Source: Diplonema papillatum (Eukaryota > Euglenozoa > Diplonemea > Diplonemida > Diplonemidae). Taken from it: a stretch of DNA of 64,000 bases. The translations under genes and the position numbers were made by a program. This document shows positions 11,583 through 21,949 of the stretch, one piece after another. The notes under the pieces were generated by a model. It searched no databases, was not told the DNA's origin, and saw only the letters and a list, made by a program, of their open reading frames with translations. Numbering within the stretch: the stretch's first letter is position 1; each line of letters starts with the position of its first letter. Location: positions 1 through 64,000 of the forward strand of contig JAPJBO010000699.1 of the NCBI GenBank assembly GCA_030068145.1, written 5' to 3'.

Positions 11583-12265
11583 ATGTTTTACGAGAGGATC
11601 GGGAAGCGGTCGAAGAAGTCGCAGCCCGTGCAGCTTCCGGCGGCGGCGGCACCGCGGTATTCGGCAGGGGCCGGCGGCGTCGGCGACAACGTAGAAATCA
11701 GCAGCATGCAGTGCATACCGAGGCAAGTGGCGGGGCAGTCGCACCCGTCGACTCCGATGCAGCTGGCCTACCCACCGCATTCGTCGAGCGCCATCACCGC
11801 CGGTGCGCACGTCGCCGTGTCCCCTCAAACATCGTCCGGCTCCGGTCTGTCGGGACAGCCGATCGGCGTGCCTGCCTTCGCGCACTCCCCGCCGCGCGCG
11901 AGCAAGAAAACGGCGGCGAAGGCGCCGCCGGCTGATCTGAGGGCGCAGGCCCGGGGCCGGCACCCGGACCCCGCTGGGATGCACGCGCTGCGGTCGTGCC
12001 CCGCGTGCCAGTCCAACGGCGTGTTCTGCATCGTCTCGGGCCGCGAGCACCCCGTGAGCCAGCCCGACTGCGAGTCGGAGGTCGAGCGCACCGACAGGCT
12101 GTACCTGATGGGAGCCTACGACTCGAAAACGCTGCTGCAGGAGCTCCTCACCTACGTCGGCAACAAGGTGCCGCTGCAAGTTGCGTTCCTGCGCGGGAGG
12201 ACGAGGGACATGGCGCCGCGGAACTTTTGGCTGGAGAACAGGACGAACGATGAAGGTGTGGGTCC
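11583..12265 (+). CDS. Hypothetical protein, 5' exon of a probable two-part gene
   Basis: A GC-rich frame starts at ATG 11,583, after a pyrimidine-rich leader, and encodes about 227 residues. The first ~130 are low-complexity Ala/Pro/Ser with basic patches. Residues ~137-225 look folded, with ALRSCPACQSNGVFC (a C-x-x-C knuckle) and LQELLTYVGNKVPLQVAFLR. I do not recognise the family. The frame runs a little further to 12,296, but GTGTGG and GTGGGT donor-like sites at about 12,254-12,257 mark the likely exon end just before the 43-bp satellite. The long exon at 14,710-15,540 has the same composition and strand and is its likely continuation. The simplest donor and acceptor phases do not match, so an extra exon or another splice site is needed. 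Confidence 0.65.
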
Positions 12266-12296
12266 CATGTATTCATGCCGAAACTCCGAACATTAG

Positions 12297-13750
12297 GGCC
12301 TCTGAAGGCCAGCCCCTTCAGAAAAGTTGACTCTTTGAAGGCCTCTGAAGGTCAGCCTCTTCAGAAAAGTTGACTCTTTGAAGGCCTCTGAAGGTCAGCC
12401 TCTTCAGAAAAGTTGACTCTTTGAAGGCCTCTGAAGGTCAGCCTCTTCAGAAAAGTTGACTCTTTGAAGGCCTCTGAAGGTCAGCCCCTTCAGAAAAGTT
12501 GACTCTTTGAAGGCCTCTGAAGGTCAGCCCCTTCAGAAAAGTTGACTCTTTGAAGGCCTCTGAAGGTCAGCCCCTTCAGAAAAGTTGACTCTTTGAAGGC
12601 CTCTGAAGGTCAGCCTCTTCAGAAAAGTTGACTCTTTGAAGGCCTCTGAAGGTCAGCCCCTTCAGAAAAGTTGACTCTTTGAAGGCCTCTGAAGGTCAGC
12701 CCCTTCAGAAAAGTTGACTCTTTGAAGGCCTCTGAAGGTCAGCCCCTTCAGAAAAGTTGACTCTTTGAAGGCCTCTGAAGGTCAGCCTCTTCAGAAAAGT
12801 TGACTCTTTGAAGGCCTCTGAAGGTCAGCCCCTTCAGAAAAGTTGACTCTTTGAAGGCCTCTGAAGGTCAGCCCCTTCAGAAAAGTTGACTCTTTGAAGG
12901 CCTCTGAAGGTCAGCCCCTTCAGAAAAGTTGACTCTTTGAAGGCCTCTGAAGGTCAGCCTCTTCAGAAAAGTTGACTCTTTGAAGGCCTCTGAAGGTCAG
13001 CCCCTTCAGAAAAGTTGACTCTTTGAAGGCCTCTGAAGGTCAGCCCCTTCAGAAAAGTTGACTCTTTGAAGGCCTCTGAAGGCCAGCCCCTTCAGAAAAG
13101 TTGACTCTTTGAAGGCCTCTGAAGGCCAGCCCCTTCAGAACCGTCGACTCGCCTTAGGGCCTCTGAAGGTCAGCCCCTTCAGAAAAGTTGACTCTTTGAA
13201 TGCCTCTGAAGGTCAGCCCCTTCAGAAAAGTTGACTCTTTGAAGGCCTCTGAAGGTCAGCCCCTTCAGAAAAGTTGACTCTTTGAAGGCCTCTGAAGGTC
13301 AGCCCCTTCAGAAAAGTTGACTCTTTGAAGGCCTCTGAAGGCCAGCCCCTTCAGAAAAGTTGACTCTTTGAAGGCCTCTGAAGGCCAGCCCCTTCAGAAC
13401 CGTCGACTCGCCTTAGGGCCTCTGAAGGTCAGCCCCTTCAGAAAAGTTGACTCTTTGAATGCCTCTGAAGGTCAGCCCCTTCAGAAAGTTGACTCTTTGA
13501 AGGCCTCTGAAGGTCAGCCCCTTCAGAAAAGTTGACTCTTTGAAGGCCTCTGAAGGCCAGCCCCTTCAGAAAAGTTGACTCTTTGAAGGCCTCTGAAGGC
13601 CAGCCCCTTCAGAAAAGTTGGCTCTTTGAAGGCCTCTGAAGGTCAGCCCCTTCAGAAAAGTTGACTCTTTGAAGGCCTCTGAAGGCCAGCCCCTTCAGAA
13701 CCGTCGACTCGCCTTAGGGCCTCTGAAGGTCAGCCCCTTCAGAAAAGTTG
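12297..13750. repeat. Satellite of 43-bp hairpin units, ~34 copies
   Basis: The unit is GGCCTCTGAAGGTCAGCCCC followed by TTCAGAAAAGTTGACTCTTTGAA. Inside it TCTGAAGG and CCTTCAGA form an 8-bp stem with a short loop, so every unit can fold. Copies are over 95% alike, differing mostly in C/T at two sites. A junction variant containing ACCGTCGACTCGCC occurs at about 13,141, 13,399 and 13,700, i.e. 6 and 7 units apart, which points to block duplication. The array lies inside what is probably an intron between the two flanking exons. Confidence 0.95.
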
Positions 13751-14709
13751 CCTTTAAAAGTCTCACGTACTTGGCGTCGGTCGTAAACAGTCCCGGACAT
13801 GGCTAGCCGTTACTCATGTTGAAAGTGTACGCCAGAGACATAACCCGCACCCACATAGCCCTTACTTGCTCGAAGAGAGCCCATTAACGAAGGTCACCCG
13901 GAGACCTTTCAAAGTCTCACGCGGGAATGTACTTGGTGTCGGTCGCAAACAGTCCCGGACATGGCTAGCCATTACCCATATTGAAAGTGTTGGCCAAAGA
14001 AACAACCCGCACCCACATAGCCCCTTACTTGCGCTAAGGGAATCCATTTAACACTGGTCACCCGGAGATCCTAAATTACCGAAATCTCAAGCGGATGTTC
14101 ACTCTAAAAAGGTTCTCGGATACTCTCAAGCGCACTTTCTAACGGCGTGAACTTGGTGTCGGTCACAAGAACTTGGCTTGCCAACCACCAGGGATGAAAG
14201 TGTGTGTGTACACCAAAGAAACAACACCCAACCAACCCAACCCCCACATTACTTATTTGCTTCCAAAGAACCTATTTTAAGTTCGTCCCCTCTTGATAGA
14301 CCGTGGTGTCACACCGCCGGAGACAGCGGCGGGCAATTGGAAGATGTTCCAAGAAAAATTCACGAAAAGAGACGGTCAGACGGTACCAAGAAGACAGACA
14401 GTCACCTACTGCGGCACCATACTGAGGAGGGCCTACCGTAAGTAAGGTACGTGGACAATGGCCGAAACCGCCAATGACCAACAGCCAAGGTACCCACCGA
14501 TCCTCTTACCTCGTGTAACCACCTCTCTTACGACACTCAGAGCACAAAGGATATCTTCCCATAGCGACGAACGTCACCCGGTGACTTTAAAACCCCGGAG
14601 TTTCAAGCGAACTTTCACTCTAAAAAGACAGCCGCGACATAACATACAAGGGTCCGAAAGTCAAGCAAAACGTTAATACTGAAACCCGTCGCACACAGGG
14701 CGCACCAGC
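13751..14709. repeat. Diverged ~150-200 bp repeats with dispersed family R1
   Basis: Three related blocks begin near 13,768, 13,913 and 14,150. They share ACTTGGTGTCGGTCGCAAAC, GGCTAGCC and AACCCGCACCCACATAGCCC. Between them sits R1, GGTCACCCGGAGACC then CTCAAGCG and TTCACTCTAAAAA; further R1 copies lie at 14,571-14,626 and elsewhere. No coding exon is seen; this is probably intronic. Confidence 0.7.
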
Positions 14710-15540
14710 ATGTTCCTCTGCAGCGCGCCTCGAGGCGAGAGCAACCCGGATGTGCAGGTGACCCCCGTAAGCAGCATCAAGGCCATCGTCCTCGGCGGCG
14801 CGGCGGCGCGGCCGCCCCACGCCGGCCGGGAGCAGGTGGGGTTCGTGCCCTTCGACGCAGCGAACGTGACGTCGCGGTACTTCTCGCTGCGCTTCTCGTC
14901 CAAGCGCACAGTCAGCGACTCGCTCTACCGGGGGCTCGTCACCTTCGAAACCAGCTACACGCCGGAGCTCGAAGCGTGGGTCATCGCGCTGTCGTACGTC
15001 ACTGGCCTCACCCCGAGGTGGGACAGCTTCTTGGACGTGTCAGACTGCCCTCTGATCGACCGCCTGAACCCTACCGAACGACTTGCCTGCGCTTCACACA
15101 ACATCCCTCCTGCCTTGTACAGTAAGTTGATGGATTTCGTCAGTGACAAGAGACACGCGGTGTCAGCGCATAAGCTGGTTGAAGCGAAGCACGGCGCCCG
15201 CCCCGCGCTGGTGAACGAAGGGAATGCGCTGTACGTGACGAAGGGCGAGTTGCGGTACTGGTCCGGGTGCGACATCTTCAGAACGACGGTCATCTGGCTG
15301 CTGCTGCGGAGGCGGGGGATCGTGTACGACGACGACTTCACGCCGGTGACGCCGTCCGTGCGCCTGCGCGCCCCGTGGCGATACACCCTCAGCAAGCTGT
15401 CCGAGGCGCCGAAGGCGCTTCGGCGGACGGTCATTGCCTTCATGCGCACCCAACGCTCGATGCTGTCCCCAGCCCACGACAAGTTCCTGCCCAACGACGT
15501 CTTGGCGGTGATCTTCGGGTTTTTGCCCATCTTTCCATGA
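14710..15540 (+). CDS. Hypothetical protein, 3' exon, F-box-like C-terminus
   Basis: This frame encodes up to 276 residues of ordinary globular composition and ends at TGA 15,538-15,540. An ATG lies at 14,710, but CCTCTGCAG at 14,715-14,723 is a good splice acceptor, so the exon probably begins at 14,724 and continues the gene from 11,583. No catalytic motif is recognised. The last residues, FLPNDVLAVIFGFLPIFP, resemble the core of an F-box (L-P-x-D-x-L-x-x-I-F-x-x-L), which usually binds Skp1 in ubiquitin ligases; a C-terminal position is unusual, so this is a weak inference. The 3' end has been copied downstream (15,781-16,010). Confidence 0.7.
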   Translation: MFLCSAPRGESNPDVQVTPVSSIKAIVLGGAAARPPHAGREQVGFVPFDAANVTSRYFSLRFSSKRTVSDSLYRGLVTFETSYTPELEAWVIALSYVTGLTPRWDSFLDVSDCPLIDRLNPTERLACASHNIPPALYSKLMDFVSDKRHAVSAHKLVEAKHGARPALVNEGNALYVTKGELRYWSGCDIFRTTVIWLLLRRRGIVYDDDFTPVTPSVRLRAPWRYTLSKLSEAPKALRRTVIAFMRTQRSMLSPAHDKFLPNDVLAVIFGFLPIFP

Positions 15541-15621
15541 GGAGGTGCTACACACAAGCTGCTTTTTTAAACAACGTCAGGGGTTTGCCCGTGTTCCATG
15601 GAGGAGTGGGGAAAATGGTGC
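15541..15621. repeat. Degenerate copy of the preceding exon's 3' end
   Basis: AACAACGTC then GGGGTTTGCCCGTGTTCC, ATGGAGG and GTGG mirror the end of the exon just upstream (AACGACGTC, GGGTTTTTGCCC, CATGAGG), with deletions. It is one of at least three downstream copies of the same terminal segment. Confidence 0.55.
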
Positions 15622-15780
15622 ACACCTGCTTGGCACACCTGCTTGGCACACCTGCTTGGCACACCTGCTTGGCACACCTGCTTGGCACACCTGCTTGGCA
15701 CACCTGCTTGGCACACCTGCTTGGCACACCCGCTTGGCACACCCGCTTGGCACACCCGCTTGGCACACCTGCTTGGCACA
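15622..15780. repeat. 13-bp tandem repeat, ~12 copies
   Basis: ACACCTGCTTGGC is repeated head to tail. The first eight or so copies are identical, and later ones carry CCC for CCT. The array splits two copies of the gene's 3' end, so it appears to have expanded after that duplication. Reading frames across it are periodic artefacts. Confidence 0.95.
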
Positions 15781-16010
15781 CGCCGAAGGCGTTCCGGCGG
15801 ACTGTGATCGCCTTCATGCGCACCCAACGCTCGATGCTGTCCCCAGCCCACGACTATTTCCTGTCGAACGACGTCTTGGCGGTGATCTTCGGGGGTTTGC
15901 CCATCTTTCCGTGAGGAGGAGGGACAATGCACAACCTGCTCTAGGCGATGTCCGGGCAGAGATCTTCGGGCGTTTGCCCGTGTTGGGGGATAAGGTGCAC
16001 AGCTGCTTGT
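15781..16010 (+). pseudogene. Tandem duplicate of the F-box-like gene 3' end
   Basis: The stretch 15,781-15,915 closely matches 15,408-15,542, including TTCATGCGCACCCAACGCTC and GACGTCTTGGCGGTGATCTT. It would encode LSNDVLAVIFGGLPIFP before a TGA, so the F-box-like motif survives with few changes. A third, more decayed copy follows at about 15,940-16,010. No upstream exon is attached, so it is a pseudogene fragment unless alternative splicing reaches it. Confidence 0.7.
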
Positions 16011-16310
16011 TCTGCATGTACCCGGACGCAATATGCGTTGCCACGCGACGCCTTGGCACTGGTCTTTCCGCGAAGGGGAAGCGGCTTACAATGCTGCGCT
16101 GCTTTCGTGTGCGAAAGCGAACTTGTTCTTGCGCACGAGGATCCAGTTGTCGAGAGCCCCTCGAGAGACGTTGAAACCCGCGACAGGCAAATGTGTTCTC
16201 CGCTACCAATAGCACGAATAAGTCTGAAGAACGAACCCAGCCACTGAGAAAGGGTTGCAATAATCCTATACTTCTACTGCGGCTATTTTGGGAATAGGTG
16301 AATTCCGCGC

Positions 16311-17560
16311 ACACTGATGAGTCCGCCGGAAACAAGCGATGCGTGATTTTCACGCACATGATGAGACCGACAGCGAAGCCCGTAGAAAAGTGCTACGAAA
16401 AAAAGGAACAAAATCACTGAAATCAGAGACCGAAGACTTAACGCGAAGACCCTTCTCTTTCAGTCTAAGGAAAAGTACAATGCTAAAAAAGGAAACTACT
16501 CAAAGGAAGTTCAATTGCCGAGAGTCGCCGGAGACTATTAAATCCCCAGGATTTGAACGCACTCTAAAATCTCTAAGAAGGCAAGCATCAGGGAGTTCAA
16601 AGTCCTCTTTTTACACGACCGTCCATTGTTATCATAAAATGGAAGGCCTCTGAAAAGCATGGGAGGTGCGTGATTTCACGCACTGATGCCGAAGTAAACC
16701 AAGCCCGTAGAAAGTTGCGAAAAGAAAAGAAATAGAAAAAAACGAGTCAACCAAAAAAGAAAAGACGTCTTAACATCTTTCGGCCTTGAGAAGAGAAGAA
16801 ACTTCCGTGATAGAAAACCCCCGGTCTAAAGGTTTCAACCACCTTCGGGGGCTAGTCTGACACTTGCTGTCGTGAGAGGAGTACGAAGTTATTGAACAGA
16901 CTCTTTAAAAAAGAAACCTCCGAACGAGGAGGGCACAGAATCTTAGCCTGGCCATTGCTTTTCAGATCCGAGAGAATGGAAGACTCTTTTGGGCAAAGAC
17001 GGATTTTGCCCGCAAAACGGCAAACAACTAAGAAGCTCGTCACTCGCGCAACCGCAGCTGATACAAAACTCATAATGATGACGATGGTGAGAGAGAGCAT
17101 TGTTTTCGTCGAGTGGCTGTCGTTTCTTCAAAAACTGACGGGGCGGCTTTATATAGAGAGAGATTCACATCTGAATGACACCTGAACACAAAAAGGTTGT
17201 CGACAACTGACAAGTAAAAGAATGAGCGAAGTTTAACTCCAGTAAAACGTATCTACGCACTTCTTTGAGCTAGATCAGAGACGCCAGTGCAAAACCCCAA
17301 AGTTTGCGGTGACGAGCTTCTCATTTCGCCAAGATTTCATGAAGAAAATTGGAAGAGGAGAAATCCCAGAGTTTGCCAAGCTGGCCATCACTCTACAAGG
17401 TAGTCTGAAGAACAAGTGTCATGTGTCATCGAAGTTGTGCGATTCCACGCACAGGTGATGAAGCTGCCAAAACAAGCTTAAGCTCGTAGAATGATGCGAC
17501 GGTCGAAAATAATATGTTATACATGAAAACGAGCCAACCAAAAAAAAAAAAGATGACATC
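16311..17560. repeat. Dispersed hairpin repeat, three to four copies
   Basis: Copies lie near 16,311-16,410 (a double copy), 16,661-16,770 and 17,430-17,560. Each has a hairpin such as GTGCGTGATTTCACGCAC, then TGATG, then AAGCYCGTAGAA and an A-rich tail. The 16,314 copy reads CTGATGAGTCCGCCGGAAAC, which recalls a hammerhead-ribozyme core, but stem II does not pair properly. No protein-coding gene is seen between the copies. Confidence 0.55.
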
Positions 17561-19231
17561 TTAACTTATCTGAGCCAGTCCACCCCCTGCTGATAGACTG
17601 CTAATGGACTGCTGATAGACTGCTGAATACATCCTGGCACCTCGAATCAGTTGGTTATTCAAAAGGATGGTCAGGCGATGGTCGCCAGGACCGCTCTGGA
17701 TAGGACAGAGTTGTGAATCTACCCACTACGTTGCCAGACCCTACGTTTCCCTCACACAAAATACAGCAAGCCTCCCGCTTGTTCAGGTTCTTCACACGTT
17801 GCATGTGGCAAACGAGAACCGGCAAAGAGGTTTAGTCAACCATAGCTGCTGATAGACTCTGATACAGCAGCAAGCAATGACGCTGCAGTTCCAGGACATG
17901 TGCTCCCAACACCACCCCGTGCTAAATCCCTGATCTTGTCGTCTTGCAGTCTAAAAAAAGGAAAATAAAAACGGTCTGAAAGACTATAAAAGGCAGCCCG
18001 CCCAGGGAGAAAGAATTTGTTGGGGGCAAAAGAAAAAACCCGGAGTTTGCAAAGTCGCCTAAGCTGCCTTTGCACTAAAGAAACATACATTTGGTGTGGT
18101 CCATGTGGTCGGTACAAACCCGGCACAAACCCGGAAAAACTCAGGAAAAACTCAAGGGGTGTCCGACATAAGCTCCAGCTTGGAGGAAATGCTCGACGAA
18201 GCTGCCAGACAAAGAACCTGAACGGAACGGATTCCAAGTGCTGTGTGGGCAAGCGCAGGGAATCCTGCTTTGCGGATCGAGAGCAGCAGAAGTGCTGCAC
18301 CACCTCGGCTGCGTAGTTGCTGGATTCTATATGCAAACAACCTGTCATCCACCGCACCGCAAACCCCAGTATTTGTCTTCAGCCCTCGCATAGAATGGCA
18401 GCAGGCATAAGAGAGGCACTACGCCGGTCAAATGAAGGCAGCCACGTTGCGATGCAGCACCGTTGAGGATCGGCCCCAGGGTAAAAGCTTCAGTTTTCTG
18501 CGGTTTTAAGTTTGCGTTGTGTGCTCACCAGGTTGCCTTGCTGCACAATGCCACTAGCTGCGCTGCACTGGGTTTCCCCGTTGACCGTGAGATTGAGTTC
18601 CTGAGAAATGCATTCCCGCAGCCCTGCCTGGCATCCTGAAAAGAAAGCGGGGGAATTCAAAGCTCTGCCACAACCTTGGCACTGCAGGCACCGCAATTCT
18701 GACCAATCGCTCTCACAGCTTTACAGCCCAAATCATATGGGTGAGTAATGTGATTAGGCCATCTATCAGTGTCGAAACTGACACGGTCAACCAGAGAACC
18801 CCTTTGTGCTTGACGCAACTGCGCAGGAAGAATGCTTGGCAACAACCGAGGCCGCAAATTCTCCAGATGCTGCTGGATCCGGGAACATACACCCAACCTA
18901 CGATCACTGAGAGTTGAGAAGAGGTTTTGGCCTAGTAATAGTAGTATGAAAACGCCAGCCGGAGACTTTAAAGTTCCGACTTACGAAGCCACACGGCGTG
19001 AAGGGTTGGTTGCAAGAATTATGCGCAGTCTATCGTAACAGATTGTTGCTGCATATTAAGTTTCTACTACTATCTCGCTAAGTTTGCCGAACCAAGCGAA
19101 GCTCGCCGAATACTCTCAAAAGCCGGCCTCTAAACGTCAAGTCTCTTGAAACAGCCTAGAAAGAAACAAGCCTGAATGTACCTGTTTACACGTCCATGCG
19201 CGACAGCCACACGGCTAGATCACGCGAACGA

Positions 19232-19265
<34 letters not shown>

Positions 19266-19454
19266 GCCGTCACAGGCAACTGACTGAGCGAATATCGCCG
19301 GAAACACAAAACACTCCAGGAAAACACTGCAAATACGCCTCAAAATTACTGGAAGAGAGGAAAATATCAATCATTGTCTTTCTTTCACAACGCAGAAGAA
19401 AACGAAACAAAACTTAACCCCTCCCGGGTCCCCCCCTCTCGCACTCTACTCGAT
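17561..19454. other. Intergenic; repeats and poly-A
   Basis: No gene is supported. GACTGCTGATAGACTGCT-type short repeats lie at 17,590-17,625. On the minus strand, 18,160-18,215 matches + strand 59,240-59,290 at both DNA and peptide level (LAASSSIS). A 32-A run lies at 19,233-19,264. Confidence 0.5.
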
Positions 19455-19922
19455 GCACTAGTCATTTGAACAACAGCGTAATGACTAGTCATATAACTAC
19501 TGAAAAGTGCTTGCTACTGCAGTAGTCATTCTTACTAATCTTTATTACTGTTTTTTACTAGTGACTACTGCATTTTGTGAAGGAATCTCTTTACAATGCG
19601 TACTTTCTTTTTTAGACAACCTTCTATTCTCTGTTTCACTCTACTTTGATCATAGGTGCCACGGCAAGTTTTGGCAGCCGCCGCTTAACAAAATTTGACG
19701 TGGGTGGCTTTAGATTTACATCTGAATGACACCTCAACACCAAACAAGTTGTCCTACGCATCTCTTTCCACAAAAGTGGACTCATTCGCTTGGAAGAATG
19801 ACTACTGCATTCTTACTACTGACAGTAGTCATATGACTAGTAAGATTTATGACTTATAGTATGACATATAGATTTATGAGTAAGATCAGTAGTAAGTGAC
19901 GACTAAATGGCATGACTAGTGC
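19455..19922. mobile_element. Small foldback element with ACTAGTCAT sub-repeats
   Basis: The ends are GCACTAGTCAT and ATGACTAGTGC, a perfect 11-bp inverted pair. Each arm is a run of variants of the palindromic sub-repeat ACTAGTCAT/ATGACTAGT plus AGTAGTCATTCTTAC and its inverse. Immediately inside the left arm lies TTTTGTGAAGGAAT (19,573-19,586), identical to the same junction in the larger foldback element at 36,813. The ~180-bp core has no ORF, so it would be a non-autonomous relative. No target duplication is evident. Confidence 0.7.
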
Positions 19923-21949
19923 GCCGCGTAATAACAAGACTTTGTTTTCGGTCCGAGAAACGTAAAACGGTTTGGTGTTGCTTTCAAATTCCATTTTGAC
20001 GAAGGTCGCCCGGATACTTCTCATCCCCGGAATCTCAACGTGAACCTTAACTCTAAAAGGATTTTCGCGGCGCAATGAAGCGGATGTGTGCGGATGCGAC
20101 AGACGGACGACAAGGCTGTTTGGTTGGCAAACTGGCTGAAAAGTTAACTGAGTACCCGGTAAAGAGAGGGCATGGCAGTTACGTTATTCTACCATCTGAA
20201 ATGCGCCGTCAAAGTTCTTCTTCAAACGTATAAAGGTCGCAAGACGCCTCCTTCGGATCGGCAGTAAATTCAAAAAAAACGGCGACATAACAAACTTAGC
20301 CGCTACGGGGAAAACTCCAGAAAATCTCGGAACAGTCGGCTTTCTTGTTTGATGCTTTCTTTTTCCACCACGAACGAACCCTCAAAAAAAAGCTCTAAAA
20401 AGTGGCTCCAGGAAAAAAGGAGAGCGAAAAAAGAAAAATAAAAACGCAGGACACCAATACCGCTCGCTTCTCTCGGGATCTGACGGTTACACAAAAATGA
20501 ACGGTCACACGGAGACCCTAAAACCCCGGAGTTTCAAGCGAACTTTAACTCTAAAAAAGTGGATGAAATCATTGAAACACGTGTTGTTATTTTTTTTTTT
20601 TCCTGTCTAGAAAAAAGGACGTCAAATAAACGACAGTAGTAGCCTAATCCTTTCCGCACACGCCGACACCACAAAGCAAACCACTAAATCAGCAATGAGG
20701 ACAGAACGATACGGGCTACATGGCAACCCCTGCTCCACAGCAAAAACACGAACATGTGGGGGGCCCAGAGCTACCTTCATGCAAATATATCCCGGGTGTC
20801 GGTCTCTACTCCAAAGTAAAAACACGAAGTACGTACAGAAATAACGCTAGAAATGTGTAATGGCAGAAGAGCAAGGTCTACCCAACAGACAGTGATCACC
20901 GCAACCGCTTTTACCCACCCGTGATACAAGCGGCTTCTAGGAAATAGGTGCGGTCTGGAGGCCACTCCAAGTGTTTTTCGGCGTCGTTTCTTTCTCTTCA
21001 AGTAGAGTAGAGCGTCTACTTTGCTTTCCGGAAAGTAGGTGCAAACCCTTCAAGTGTGTTTTCTCAACGCATCAAGAAAAAGTGAAAGCTTAGCCCTCTT
21101 CCGACCAACCGGACGGTGCGCTGGGGGACACCAAAGAAATACCGAAAAATATCGCATGAACGAGTGCAATCGTTCCGTTGTCACCTTCACAGAGGCAAAA
21201 AACATGCTATTTTTAGAGTGCAAGTTCGCTTAGGGATCAGGGTGACCACGCAAGTTCACTAAGGGAACCGGAGTTTAATTCTCCTTCGGTGCGGTTGCCT
21301 TCGGAGCCGTAGGCGCCGCTCCGGTGTGCGAATTAACCTCATATTTAATGCGCTGTTCTACCAAACGGACCTCGGCTACGTTCCGTGGCCGGACCGCTGA
21401 CGCTACGGGATCCTCGGTTGTGCTCCTTAGCTGGATTGCTAGCTCGATGGGATGAGCTGGCCGGCGTGTGGGCACGGGCGAATGTGGCCGCCATATGGCG
21501 GCTGCGGTTGCCGAAAATCGAAGGATAATGTTAGGTAGGTTTCGCTTCTGCCGACGCTTGCACGAAATTAGCTGACCTTAAACCTCCATTTTATAGTCTC
21601 TGGGTGACCGTTGTCGTAAAAGGTTCCTTCCTTGTGCGTGTTTTTATTAGACTGTTTCGAGTTTCAAAAAGCCGGTATTTTGGAGTCTCCAGTTTACCAT
21701 TGAAGCGGGGTAGGGGGTCGAAGGTCCTGCGTATTTGCTTTGCATCCTCAAACCATCACGTTACACCGCGGCTATCCGTTCCATCCCTATCTTTTGGAGC
21801 TGACACAGTCACTCGGTGCGTATGAAGAGGTAGTCACCTAAGTGACAGTGCAGACCATCGCAGTCACAGGTTCTCTGCGTTGTAACCTCATACCTGCGTT
21901 GTAACCGCATACCTGCGTTGCCTCAAACACTTCAGGAGGGACTAGTCCA
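19923..21949. other. Intergenic; several dispersed repeat copies
   Basis: R1 copies lie at 20,002-20,060, 20,502-20,558 and, inverted and partial, 21,205-21,247. The stretch 20,705-20,800 matches 36,322-36,400 (TACGGGCTACATGGCAACCC and GTGGGGGGCCC, then GTGTCGGTC). The minus frame 21,275-21,475 ends in an Ala/Pro/Lys-rich tail and has no recognised domain. No gene is supported. Confidence 0.5.

Noticed and set aside
11508..12179. 223-codon minus-strand ORF
   Set aside because: It is the shadow of the GC-rich + strand exon at 11,583; its composition is Arg/Leu/Ala with no domain.
15545..16174. 209-codon frame with LGTPAWHTCLAHL repeats
   Set aside because: It is the translation of the 13-bp tandem repeat plus the duplicated exon end out of frame.
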